Positions 25,007 to 33,104 of a stretch of DNA of 46,892 nucleotides are shown here, piece by piece. The stretch's first letter is position 1, and the number at the start of each line of letters is the position of its first letter. The position numbers and the translations under genes are program-made. The stretch is from Treponema sp. (GTDB taxonomy: Bacteria > Spirochaetota > Spirochaetia > Treponematales > Treponemataceae): assembly GCA_017468745.1 (NCBI GenBank), contig JAFUHS010000153.1, positions 1 through 46,892 of the forward strand, given 5' to 3'. Under the pieces are notes generated by a model that saw nothing but the letters and a program-made list of their open reading frames with translations, was not told the origin of the DNA and made no database searches.

Positions 25007-28000
25007 CTACTTCCCCACAAGCGGGAAGTTGCTCTGCTTCCTTAAATCCACCTGCGGGTACTGCTCGTAGCCCCACTTGGCGTAACTGTAATCGGGAACT
25101 TTTTCTTCAGCATACGCGCTCAACTCCGAGAGCGACACATAGCCGTCCTTGTTCGCGTCCGCTTTGCCGCTTAAGCCTTCAAGAATCTCATACGTGAAGA
25201 TTCCGTGACCTTCGTAGCCTTCCATTGCCGATTGCGTGTCCGAAGAGGCGGCGATTGTCGCTTGACCTGTCGCGCGGGAAAGCCTGTCAATCGCGGTCTT
25301 TTCCGCCATGCCGCGCGCGCCCGTTGAGATGAATGCGCCCGAATTGCAGGTGTCGAGCATGACGAGCGTTTTCTGCGCCTTGATTTTTGAAAGCTGCTCC
25401 GTGATGAAATGCTTTGAGACCGCAGTTTCGGGAACGGACTGGGCGTTTCGGAATCTGAAATTAACGGGGATAAAATAATAGTCGCCGTCGGTGTGAGTCG
25501 TGCCGTGTCCCGAAAGATAGAAAATGAAAACATCGTCCGCACCAACTTTGGAGGCAAGCGAGTTGAACGCACTGCAGATTCCGTTTGCCGTGACATCTCC
25601 ATCAAAAATAGAGGTGACATTTACGCTTTGATACAGATTTCCTTTCACACTACGGAACTGGTCTGCAATCGAGGTTGCGTCTGGAACGGCATAGTTGAGC
25701 CAAAGGGAGCGGTCGCGGTATTTGTTCACGCCCACGGCAAGCACATAAAGGTTCGGCTTTGCGGTCTTTCCCTGCCAAGTTATTTTTGCTGTTGCGTGAA
25801 GACTTTCGATTTTTCCGGCTGAGTTATAGGCATAGGCTTCAAGCGTGTTTTCGCCGTTTTGGAGCGTGAGAAGATGACCGAATTGTGTTGTCTTTCCGCT
25901 GGACTTTTGCGTAGTGGAAGTCGAACCGCCTACAAGTTCCAGTTTCCGTGAGCCGTCGGCAAGCTGGATTACTTTTCCGTTGATTTTGAGATAGACCGAG
26001 CCGATTCCGCCTCCCATGTCCTGAACATTAAAATTCACCGTAATGTCGCGGTTGTTTGTCGCAGGAGGTGGATTTACGAACGACACGAGCGGGGCTTCGC
26101 CTGTGGAAACGAGTTCTGCGAGTGATATTGTGCCCTCTTCTTTTGAAATATCCTCGCCACGAATTTTTGCTGCCACAAGGTCAGGGCGGAAGAGCGTTTC
26201 GGCATACTGACCGAGTTCTGAGACTTCCATGCCTCTTACAACATGTACAAACTTTTGTATTCCTCCCGGACTGCCAGTGAAGTACCCTTCTGGGGTGTAA
26301 GTAATCCAGTCACCGAATTCATCAGCACAAGTAGTAGAAAGCAAGTTACAAGTCTTTATATCATAACACCGAATCAATCCGCCATAAGTAAGAATAATAA
26401 TTTTTTTATCATCCGATGAAAAAAACATATCTTTAATAATATAACTATCTATTGTCTTTATTCTTACAAGATTTTTTCCTTTGAGTGAATCTATAGAAAT
26501 TTCTCCATTTGAAAGCATACGAGCAATATTCATTCCATTGTTTGAAAATGCTGTTTGGAACGATTGTTCTTTCCACTCGCAAAGAAGCGTCCACTTTTTT
26601 GTATCAAATAGTTTATCTCCAAAACAGCAATATTCATCATTAGAAGAAAACGAAATACCATAGCTCCCAGAAAAAACATACTTTTCACCTGTTTTTATAT
26701 CAAAAACGGTTGAATTTGAATCTCCAAACCCAAAAGTAGATACATACAAAAAATTTCCATAAGGGCTTAATTTAAAATCATAGGTACTAGTATATGGAGC
26801 ATTAAACTTTTGAACCACATCGCCTTTTTCTTTGTCATATATATATATTCTAGTATCAAAAGTCATACAAGCTATGAATGTCCCTGTAAGATTTGCACTT
26901 AGACGATCAGCTCCCTCTTTTTCATTGAATGTTCTTGTTGTTTCATGTTGTGTGAAATCATAAAAACATATACCTTCTTTTCCGCAATAATATACGCCTT
27001 TGTCACATACGGACACAGGCTGATTTCTACTATAAAATTTTGTCATTTCAAAGGCATTAGGAAGTATTTGTTTTTCAAAATTACTGTTGAACATAAAGCG
27101 ATACTTCGTAGTACCACCAAAATATGAATCTTTTAATGTGTGCGAAAAAAAAGAAAACCCATTTGCGCCAGAAATCCTCTTTATAATCTCTCCAGTAAAT
27201 ATGTTTCCAATTATTATATTATGATTGTTTCCTATCGCAAAATTTCTTTCGTCTGGGGATACTGCTATGGAACTTGTTGCTGAAAAGCCATCGTTCACTT
27301 TTTGTGACCAAACAACTTTCCCAGTTTGATAATCAATCATTTTTAAAAAGTTGTCCGCAAGCAGAAGTACTTTTCTATCATTTGATAAGAATTTTATATC
27401 TTCCGCATAATCTCCTTCCTTATAAAAAGAATATTCAATTTTGTCCGAATTTATTTTATGAATAAATACATTAGGTTTGCCTTTTTGTATTTTGTGTAAA
27501 CAACAAGCAACAAAGTTATTGTCCGAACTTATATCAGTCTTTTCTAATGCTTTTTTAAAATTTATCGTATTAATAATTTTTCTTGCTTCTATATCCCATA
27601 CAACATTTAATGTGTGCTCGTTTTTATCCCAGGCAATAGCTGTTATATATTTACCATCATTACTGAGGGAGGCACCATTAGAATAATAGCTATAGCGAGA
27701 ATCTTGAAGGATAAACTGTTCTTTTATAGGATTTAAATCGTAAAAATAAATATTTTTATGCTCAATTAAAATAAAATGTTTTGCATCGCGAGAAAAAAAC
27801 ACATCATCCAAAGAATAGTACAGCTGTTTAGAAAACACAATTTTGCCGGTCTGAACATTACATATCTTAACTATGTTTCTATCAGAATCAGATTCGTATA
27901 TAACATATTGTCCGTCTGCCGAAAAGTCCGCCTTACAATTGGTTCTGGCAGGTATTGTACAAATAAGAAAGCCCGTATCTACTTCCCAAATTTTTATTTC

Positions 28001-28192
28001 ATCTTTGGCCGACATTATATACTTGCCATCTGCACTGTATTTTATATGTTTCGGTCCACCATTATGCCATTCCTGCACCACTAGTTCAGGCGGTTTTGAA
28101 CTTGGCTCTGCTGGCACTAATTTAAAGTCTGCATACAAGAAGCTTACTGTATACAATGTGAAAGAAATCATAAATATAGATATTTTCTTCAT
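25007..28192 (-). CDS. Exported beta-propeller and caspase-family (C14) protein
   Basis: A 1061-aa protein with signal peptide (cleavage near FLYA-D). Residues about 40-620 are WD40-like blades (KYSADGKYIMSAKDEIKIWEV). GYFTGSPGG and a short Ig-like segment (about 690-800) lead to a caspase fold at about 814-1050. The catalytic dyad is visible: His896 in YLSGHGTT and Cys949 in MLDTCNSGAF. An EF-hand-like loop DANKDGYVSLSEL follows (about 1012-1024). AAGGAG lies eight bases before the ATG. It is the last gene of an envelope operon beginning at 32929. Base composition changes sharply near 26240. The protease should act outside the cytoplasm on substrates not identifiable here. Confidence 0.88.
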   Translation of the reverse strand: MKKISIFMISFTLYTVSFLYADFKLVPAEPSSKPPELVVQEWHNGGPKHIKYSADGKYIMSAKDEIKIWEVDTGFLICTIPARTNCKADFSADGQYVIYESDSDRNIVKICNVQTGKIVFSKQLYYSLDDVFFSRDAKHFILIEHKNIYFYDLNPIKEQFILQDSRYSYYSNGASLSNDGKYITAIAWDKNEHTLNVVWDIEARKIINTINFKKALEKTDISSDNNFVACCLHKIQKGKPNVFIHKINSDKIEYSFYKEGDYAEDIKFLSNDRKVLLLADNFLKMIDYQTGKVVWSQKVNDGFSATSSIAVSPDERNFAIGNNHNIIIGNIFTGEIIKRISGANGFSFFSHTLKDSYFGGTTKYRFMFNSNFEKQILPNAFEMTKFYSRNQPVSVCDKGVYYCGKEGICFYDFTQHETTRTFNEKEGADRLSANLTGTFIACMTFDTRIYIYDKEKGDVVQKFNAPYTSTYDFKLSPYGNFLYVSTFGFGDSNSTVFDIKTGEKYVFSGSYGISFSSNDEYCCFGDKLFDTKKWTLLCEWKEQSFQTAFSNNGMNIARMLSNGEISIDSLKGKNLVRIKTIDSYIIKDMFFSSDDKKIIILTYGGLIRCYDIKTCNLLSTTCADEFGDWITYTPEGYFTGSPGGIQKFVHVVRGMEVSELGQYAETLFRPDLVAAKIRGEDISKEEGTISLAELVSTGEAPLVSFVNPPPATNNRDITVNFNVQDMGGGIGSVYLKINGKVIQLADGSRKLELVGGSTSTTQKSSGKTTQFGHLLTLQNGENTLEAYAYNSAGKIESLHATAKITWQGKTAKPNLYVLAVGVNKYRDRSLWLNYAVPDATSIADQFRSVKGNLYQSVNVTSIFDGDVTANGICSAFNSLASKVGADDVFIFYLSGHGTTHTDGDYYFIPVNFRFRNAQSVPETAVSKHFITEQLSKIKAQKTLVMLDTCNSGAFISTGARGMAEKTAIDRLSRATGQATIAASSDTQSAMEGYEGHGIFTYEILEGLSGKADANKDGYVSLSELSAYAEEKVPDYSYAKWGYEQYPQVDLRKQSNFPLVGK

Positions 28193-28215
28193 ACGAACAA
28201 TCTCCTTAATAAAAA

Positions 28216-28473
28216 CTATTCATCTGCTTTATCAAGAACACGAATAATGGGTGGTCGCCGAGAAGTTTTTTTAGTCATTGTGCGACAGTTTCTTCTTATA
28301 GTTTTTCGTCTAGAATTTGTTATAGTACCTCTTTTTTTTTGAGAAGCCGAATGTAGTTCTATACCGTTAAGTTTTACGATGGTCCTATCGCTATATGTAA
28401 TATCAATACGAAGAATTCCGTCTTCTTCATTTTTCTCTAACTTTATAAATTCGTTCGCATCAACTTTTTCCAT
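28216..28473 (-). CDS. Small protein with basic tail
   Basis: An 85-aa protein, paralogue of the product at 23560-23826 over the first 40 residues (EFIKLEKNEEDGILRIDITY; VKLNGIEL). The second half is highly basic (SRRKTIRRNCRTMTKKTSRR), in contrast to the acidic half of the paralogue. The start at 28473 is set four bases after the membrane-protein stop and within an AGAGGAGTG context. A run of nine A residues near 28332-28340 precedes the basic part and could promote slippage. The caspase gene follows 23 bases downstream. Function unknown; the tail could bind nucleic acid, lipid head groups or an acidic partner. Confidence 0.7.
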   Translation of the reverse strand: MEKVDANEFIKLEKNEEDGILRIDITYSDRTIVKLNGIELHSASQKKRGTITNSRRKTIRRNCRTMTKKTSRRPPIIRVLDKADE

Positions 28474-28477
28474 AATA

Positions 28478-28966
28478 TTACACTCCTCTAGCAATAAACA
28501 AAACGACACTTGCCATAACAAAACCGAAAAGTAAAAGCATTAATCCTCTTGAAACAAATATGTTAAGTTTATCAAGAATCTTTAATGTATTTTCGTTTAC
28601 GGCTGAACAGTCTTCCATTTCTTTTAGTAAATCTGCATCGTCATTTTCAGAAGGTTCTTCATAACGATTCATCAAGTCATCGATACGCAAATGGTCGATA
28701 GGTCTAGGCAAAAGCATTATTGCACATAAAATAAGCAACAAAACGCCTAATCCAAAGAACGTAATAAAAAACACGATACACACAAGTTTTATTTTTTCGT
28801 CCAAAATATTTTTCGGAATTTCAAACCAAAGTTGCACAAGTATGGTCAGTATCAATGCGATGACAGTTAAATACCCGACAGCCTTTGTTTCTAGTGAGTT
28901 CTTCATTTCGAGAGATCTGTCAAGTTCTCTATGAATCAAATCTTCAATTCTAATCCTATTAGACAT
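28478..28966 (-). CDS. Three-helix inner-membrane protein (copy 2)
   Basis: A 162-aa paralogue of the membrane protein at 23823-24329, with the same order: charged N-terminal helix (LIHRELDRSLEMKNSLETKA), TM1, TM2 (ITFFGLGVLLLILCAIMLLP), an acidic loop (EEPSENDDADLLKEMED) and TM3. The start follows AAAGGAGG; an in-frame ATG six codons upstream is less likely. It directly precedes the basic-tail protein and the caspase gene, so the three probably form one module. Function unknown. Confidence 0.78.
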   Translation of the reverse strand: MSNRIRIEDLIHRELDRSLEMKNSLETKAVGYLTVIALILTILVQLWFEIPKNILDEKIKLVCIVFFITFFGLGVLLLILCAIMLLPRPIDHLRIDDLMNRYEEPSENDDADLLKEMEDCSAVNENTLKILDKLNIFVSRGLMLLLFGFVMASVVLFIARGV

Positions 28967-29085
28967 ACATGCCTCCTTTTGCATAGTTTTGAGGTAAACT
29001 CCTATAAAACAACATTTTTATAAGAATTTAATGCTCTAATTTCCAAACCTGAAATTTATATTTTTTTCATCCATAAAAAAATCTC

Positions 29086-29649
29086 CTATGATTTATTTTT
29101 ATTGCATTTTGGAACGAATAGAATCTGCCTTGTTCCTTTTTCGTACAAAATTCCGTCTTTCGAATAATACTTCGGATTTTTCTCAGAAACAGTAATGCTT
29201 TCAAAGTTACAGTACTGGTGTAGTCCAGATGCATCAGTTTTAGGGAATCCCGTATCGAGATTTATGTCTATGCAGGTGTCTGGAATATAAATAGATTTGG
29301 GCCGTTTACATTGAAAAAAGGCATTCCAACCGATTTTTTCAACACCATTTTCAATTTCCACAGTTTCCAAATCTTCACCATATTTATAGATTGAGACACC
29401 GCTCGCATATAAAATCTCTTTAACGGCATAACTCTTTCCTTTATGAGTGACTTTTGAGGGAATCTTTACATTCTTTGTTTTTGACGGGAGTCCGCAGACA
29501 ATCGCCTCGCCACTTGGGATTTCTTTTGAAATTCCTGTATAATCATCCTCATAGTGATTTACACAGAATGTAAGTCCTGCTTCGGTGAAAGTTTCTGAAA
29601 AAAGAGAAAATGGAAAAAATAAGTACAGTAATAATAAGAGCCTTTTCAT
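29086..29649 (-). CDS. Exported leucine-rich repeat (BspA-type) protein
   Basis: A 187-aa protein with signal peptide (LLLLYLFFPFSLFSET). Two or three BspA-type units are visible (ETVEIENGVEKIGWNAFFQC; KSIYIPDTCIDINLDTG; FESITVSEKNPKYYSKDG). This type of repeat mediates binding in surface proteins. It is shorter than most family members and ends CNKNKS. It lies 35 bases downstream of the CsgG-like gene and 119 bases upstream of the membrane gene, so it is probably in the same operon. Confidence 0.72.
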   Translation of the reverse strand: MKRLLLLLYLFFPFSLFSETFTEAGLTFCVNHYEDDYTGISKEIPSGEAIVCGLPSKTKNVKIPSKVTHKGKSYAVKEILYASGVSIYKYGEDLETVEIENGVEKIGWNAFFQCKRPKSIYIPDTCIDINLDTGFPKTDASGLHQYCNFESITVSEKNPKYYSKDGILYEKGTRQILFVPKCNKNKS

Positions 29650-29684
29650 ACCCTAAATTTCCTTGCGAAATTCATATATTTCAA

Positions 29685-30647
29685 TTATTTCACCACCCTA
29701 TATCTCACAATTGCCTCCGCCGTTTCCGCATTCTCGTTTGCGAATACGAATGCCCTCGTTCCCATCATCTTTTTCTGGTTCGGCAAGTCGCTCTCAACTG
29801 TTGCCGCATACACCTTCACGCTCTCGTTGCCAAAGATTCCGTCCTGAACACGAAGAACAGCTCCGGGAATATCGGGGAAAATTCGGCTTTCGCCCGCGCG
29901 GATAAAATTGCTCTGCATGGGGAGCCATGTCTCTTCTTTGTGAGCGTCCGTGCAGAGAATCGCAAGGTACGAGCTTTTATCCGCGCTCACCTTGAACCGT
30001 ATGACATCCCTTGGATGCAGAACAGTCACTTCTTCTCCCCTTTCGTTTATCATTGCAACGGTCACGCCAAGAGGATTTTTTTCATTATTCTTTGCATCGT
30101 TTGATTTTGTTCCGACTTTCGGTTTCGGGGATTTTTTCGACTTTTCAATCTGAAATTTCAATTCCTCGTCTTTTTTGCTCACCTTTCCTTTCCATGATAC
30201 GAGGACTTTCTTTGTCTCCACCTGTGTCGCCTTAATGAAAAGATTCCAGTATTTCGCGCTTTCGGTAAACTCTCCGATAATCACGCAGTCAACGCCAAGC
30301 TCCCGTCCGATTTCCTGAATCGTTTCGTCGCTCACAGCCCCCGACTGCTGATAGTCAAGTTCGTTTGAAATCAGGTTGTGGGTAAATTCATCATGGGCGA
30401 TTACATTTCCTGCACCCAATCGGCGAGTAAAATAATGTGCAAGCTCATCAACGATGTAATCCGAGACCGCCCAGTATTCGGTATTGACATCAAGTATTGC
30501 GAGAGACTTAACCTGCCCTTCGATGTCCGCGCAAACTTCGGTCGCAGCATTGTTCAATAAGTCCTCAAACGGAATGTCCTTCGCAAAAAGCGGAAATGTG
30601 GCGAAACAGGCAAAAACAGCGGCGAAAAATTTGATTGATTTGTTCAT
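29685..30647 (-). CDS. CsgG/LpoB-like periplasmic protein with DUF4384 domain
   Basis: A 320-aa protein with signal peptide (AAVFACFATFPLFAK). The ATG at 30647 follows TTGGAGATTACA and is preferred to one four codons upstream. Residues about 20-160 resemble the FlgO/LpoB/CsgG-like fold (KSLAILDVNTEYWAVSDYI, GRELGVDCVIIGEF). After a Lys/Asn-rich linker, residues about 195-320 match DUF4384 (RDVIRFKVSADKSSYLAIL, FIRAGESRIFPDIPG). DUF4384 often accompanies caspase-domain proteins, which agrees with the gene at 25007. It is likely an envelope partner or sensor of that system. Confidence 0.78.
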   Translation of the reverse strand: MNKSIKFFAAVFACFATFPLFAKDIPFEDLLNNAATEVCADIEGQVKSLAILDVNTEYWAVSDYIVDELAHYFTRRLGAGNVIAHDEFTHNLISNELDYQQSGAVSDETIQEIGRELGVDCVIIGEFTESAKYWNLFIKATQVETKKVLVSWKGKVSKKDEELKFQIEKSKKSPKPKVGTKSNDAKNNEKNPLGVTVAMINERGEEVTVLHPRDVIRFKVSADKSSYLAILCTDAHKEETWLPMQSNFIRAGESRIFPDIPGAVLRVQDGIFGNESVKVYAATVESDLPNQKKMMGTRAFVFANENAETAEAIVRYRVVK

Positions 30648-30728
30648 TGTAATCTCCAATAATATGACTTGAGCCCCTTCGATAAAACTTAGGGGCTACG
30701 AAGTCAATCAATATTCATAAAAAGTTCA

Positions 30729-31109
30729 TTACCTTACACCATCTCCATGACAGTAACTGCATTTTCCTGAGCCATCATAAAAGCAATCAGAACATTTTCC
30801 TCTGGAGCAATGACTACAACTCTTATCAAGCAGTTTTCCATGCATAGAAAGTTTTCCAGTTCCTTTGCAAAACTTGCATCGACCGGTACCACCACATGAA
30901 TGGCATTTTCCGGTTCCTTTACAAGAAGAACATGTTTTATTTGCAACTAAATGGATGTGCGTGGGCTGAGATTCTAGCAATGAAGATTCTGAATAGTCGT
31001 AATCGCATATTTCATTGTTAATTTCTAAATTATTTGCAAAAGCTAGACCACAAAAAGCTGAAAAAAATGCTAATGCACAAAACCAAATTAAGATTCTAAA
31101 TTTCTTCAT
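30729..31109 (-). CDS. Exported protein with CxxCxGxG-type zinc motifs
   Basis: A 126-aa protein with signal peptide (ILIWFCALAFFSAFCGLAFA). The C-terminal half has six Cys-x-x-Cys pairs in three or four CxxCxGxG repeats (CSSCKGTG, CHSCGGTG, CKFCKGTG, CSYCHGDG), as in the zinc domain of DnaJ. DnaJ itself is cytoplasmic; here no J domain is present. In an oxidising periplasm the cysteines could hold zinc or take part in disulfide exchange. It sits between the LPP20-like and CsgG-like genes of the caspase operon. Confidence 0.75.
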   Translation of the reverse strand: MKKFRILIWFCALAFFSAFCGLAFANNLEINNEICDYDYSESSLLESQPTHIHLVANKTCSSCKGTGKCHSCGGTGRCKFCKGTGKLSMHGKLLDKSCSHCSRGKCSDCFYDGSGKCSYCHGDGVR

Positions 31110-31200
31110 AGAAACCTCCCTTTGTGATACTTTTTATATAAAACTGCTGGTGATTTTACTCTCAACGAGAGTGGCATAAAGAGCCATCAACCTAACATAT

Positions 31201-32190
31201 TTATTCCGCCAGGAAATTTTCTTCTAAATCCTGCTTGATTTTTGTGACGGTGCGGGTGTACGCTTGTTCCATTGATTTGCTTCCGATTCTCTGGAAAGCC
31301 TTTGAATATGTGTAGACTCCGCTTCCTGCGTTGTTCATAATCAATACATCAACGGATGGGCGAACAAATTCTCCTGCATCGTAGCTTTCTTCTATGCAGG
31401 AGATGTCGATCAAGATTTTATATGCGGAATTTGAAACAGAATATGCGTATCCGTATTTTTCGAGGATTGAGGCGACCGTGCTGAAAATCGGGTCGAATTT
31501 CCTTTCTTTTTGGTTCATCTTGATTGAGAAAGTCACGCCCTTCTTAATTGCTGCGATTTCGCTTGGAATCAACGCGATTGTCTTTAAATCATTCTGATAT
31601 TTTTCGGAATCAGAAGGAATGATTATCGTTTCATTGTGAATGTAGCTTTCGGCGAGCTTTGAAAGAACCTTCGCCTTCTGCAAAGCCTGAACTGCAATAA
31701 ACGGCTCCTTTTCTTTTTGTGCAAACGCCCTGTAAGCGTTCACCGATTCCATCAGTGCAGAAATTCGTGAAGCATATATTTGGGATGCTTCTTTTTTGTT
31801 TATATATGCAAGAGCTGAAAATTTGTCAGATTTCTTGTCATAATAGCTTTCCGTAAATTTTACGCAAAAAAATTCCGAGCTTGAGGTAATTTGCGTGATT
31901 TTTTTGTAGGACTCATCGCTTGTAAAGACGGATTTGTCGTCGACCATGATTTCCCTTGCAGAATCTACGGCAACTTTGAGATAATCAATCTTCGTATCAA
32001 AAAACAAAGAAATGTCGCTCAGGGCTGAGTCCTGAGCTTTTTTTACGGAACTTCCCTCGCCCAGAGCTTTTATATAAGCAGAGTCAGGGAAGTCCTTTTC
32101 AGGATTTTTCACCCATGAAGGAATATCTGCACAGAAGGCAGCCCCAGCTATGAAAGTGACTAAACAAAGAAATAATGTCGTTCGCTTCAT
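31201..32190 (-). CDS. LPP20-like exported protein
   Basis: A 329-aa protein with a signal peptide ending GAAFCAD; the cysteine is not in a good lipobox. The segment IPSWVKNPEKDFPDSAYIKALGEGSSVKKAQDSALSDI fits the opening of LPP20-family envelope proteins, whose Ala-rich helix follows the Gly-Glu-Gly-Ser motif. The C-terminal 150 residues form a second alpha/beta part. The start follows AGGAGGAGAAAT. It is 25 bases downstream of the other LPP20-like gene and clearly cotranscribed. Confidence 0.68.
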   Translation of the reverse strand: MKRTTLFLCLVTFIAGAAFCADIPSWVKNPEKDFPDSAYIKALGEGSSVKKAQDSALSDISLFFDTKIDYLKVAVDSAREIMVDDKSVFTSDESYKKITQITSSSEFFCVKFTESYYDKKSDKFSALAYINKKEASQIYASRISALMESVNAYRAFAQKEKEPFIAVQALQKAKVLSKLAESYIHNETIIIPSDSEKYQNDLKTIALIPSEIAAIKKGVTFSIKMNQKERKFDPIFSTVASILEKYGYAYSVSNSAYKILIDISCIEESYDAGEFVRPSVDVLIMNNAGSGVYTYSKAFQRIGSKSMEQAYTRTVTKIKQDLEENFLAE

Positions 32191-32215
32191 ATTTCTCCTC
32201 CTGTGCGAATAAGGT

Positions 32216-32929
32216 TTATTGAGAGTCGCTTATTTTTCCAGGTTTTATCGAAGCTGCAAGTTCATCAGCCATAGCCGCAGCCTTTTTCATGTCTTCGCTG
32301 TCAGGAGCTTTTTGGGCGAATTCTCGAATATAATTTGCGGCTTGTTCCTGCCAGAGATTTTGGTCACAAGCGTAAATGTGAACAACCGTGTAGGTATCAG
32401 TGACTTGCTTTGTCGTAGTGTCATTTTGCCGTTGCAAGACCCATGTGTCCGCGATTTTATTGAAACCAGTAAAGCGAGCGTTTGCGGCAGTCGCAAGTAA
32501 TGTTTTCTGAGAATTTTCGTTCGCAGAAAGAGCGCCGTTGAACCTTGCATCAACAGCAGAATTAAGGGAACGGGCGATATTTACCATATAATTTGCGGTG
32601 GCTTCTTCCTGAGCCATTTTTAAATCCTTCGTAGAAGAAGCGTCTTTTCGAACTCTGTCTGTCTCTATGAAGACATAGAATTTTCCGTCAAGACGATTGC
32701 GTATGTTGGACGGAAGACCGTCAAAGTCATCTTCCATTGCGGCGATAGCCCAGTCAGGAATACCAGCTCCGACACCCGAGCCTTTCCAGTCGATTTGTTC
32801 CCGAGTCACGCTTGTTTGCGCAGGAACAGTTGACGAAGTACCTGCGGAAGTTTCTTTTGTTGTTCCACAAGAAATGAACAGCACCGTACCCGCAGCCATA
32901 ATTCCGAACAATTTTTTCCTTAAAATCAT
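32216..32929 (-). CDS. LPP20-like lipoprotein, first gene of the caspase operon
   Basis: A 237-aa lipoprotein with lipobox LFISC. I use the ATG at 32929; the one at 32932 would add a single Met. GIPDWAIAAMEDD, the Ala-rich helix DLKMAQEEATANYMVNIARS and the C-terminal QEQAANYIREF resemble LPP20-like proteins. The opening MILRKK equals that of the lipoprotein encoded at 21958, and the promoters match. The operon is divergent from the defective XRE copy. Confidence 0.7.
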   Translation of the reverse strand: MILRKKLFGIMAAGTVLFISCGTTKETSAGTSSTVPAQTSVTREQIDWKGSGVGAGIPDWAIAAMEDDFDGLPSNIRNRLDGKFYVFIETDRVRKDASSTKDLKMAQEEATANYMVNIARSLNSAVDARFNGALSANENSQKTLLATAANARFTGFNKIADTWVLQRQNDTTTKQVTDTYTVVHIYACDQNLWQEQAANYIREFAQKAPDSEDMKKAAAMADELAASIKPGKISDSQ

Positions 32930-32987
32930 CATATCTACCTCTCTTTGTAGTGATTTTATAGTCTGAAAACTAGACTTTATTTTAATA

Positions 32988-33015
32988 ATTATAGTTCAAA
33001 AGACAGTAAAAACAA
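32988..33015 (-). promoter_or_regulatory. Promoter of the caspase operon
   Basis: Minus strand -35 TTGTTT (33015-33010) and perfect -10 TATAAT (32993-32988), 16 bases apart. TTTGCTTG, CTGTC and ACTATAATT are at the same spacing as in the promoter at 22016-22043. Confidence 0.65.
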
Positions 33016-33067
33016 GCAAAATTTAAGAAATGTTTAACATTTCTCTTTTTTCACTGGGCGAATCGAC

Positions 33068-33073
33068 TATAAT
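33068..33073 (+). promoter_or_regulatory. -10 box of the defective XRE copy
   Basis: TATAAT in a CGACTATAAT context, about 32 bases upstream of the ATG; no clear -35. It suggests the pseudogene may still be transcribed. Confidence 0.4.
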
Positions 33074-33104
33074 TTTTGTAATTCTTTTGATGTATCTTTT
33101 ACTT

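Noticed and set aside
24330-25076. Long upstream extension of the membrane protein frame
   Set aside because: It is antisense to the GNAT module and unlike the paralogue. The start at 24329 has a strong ribosome site and matches the paralogue.
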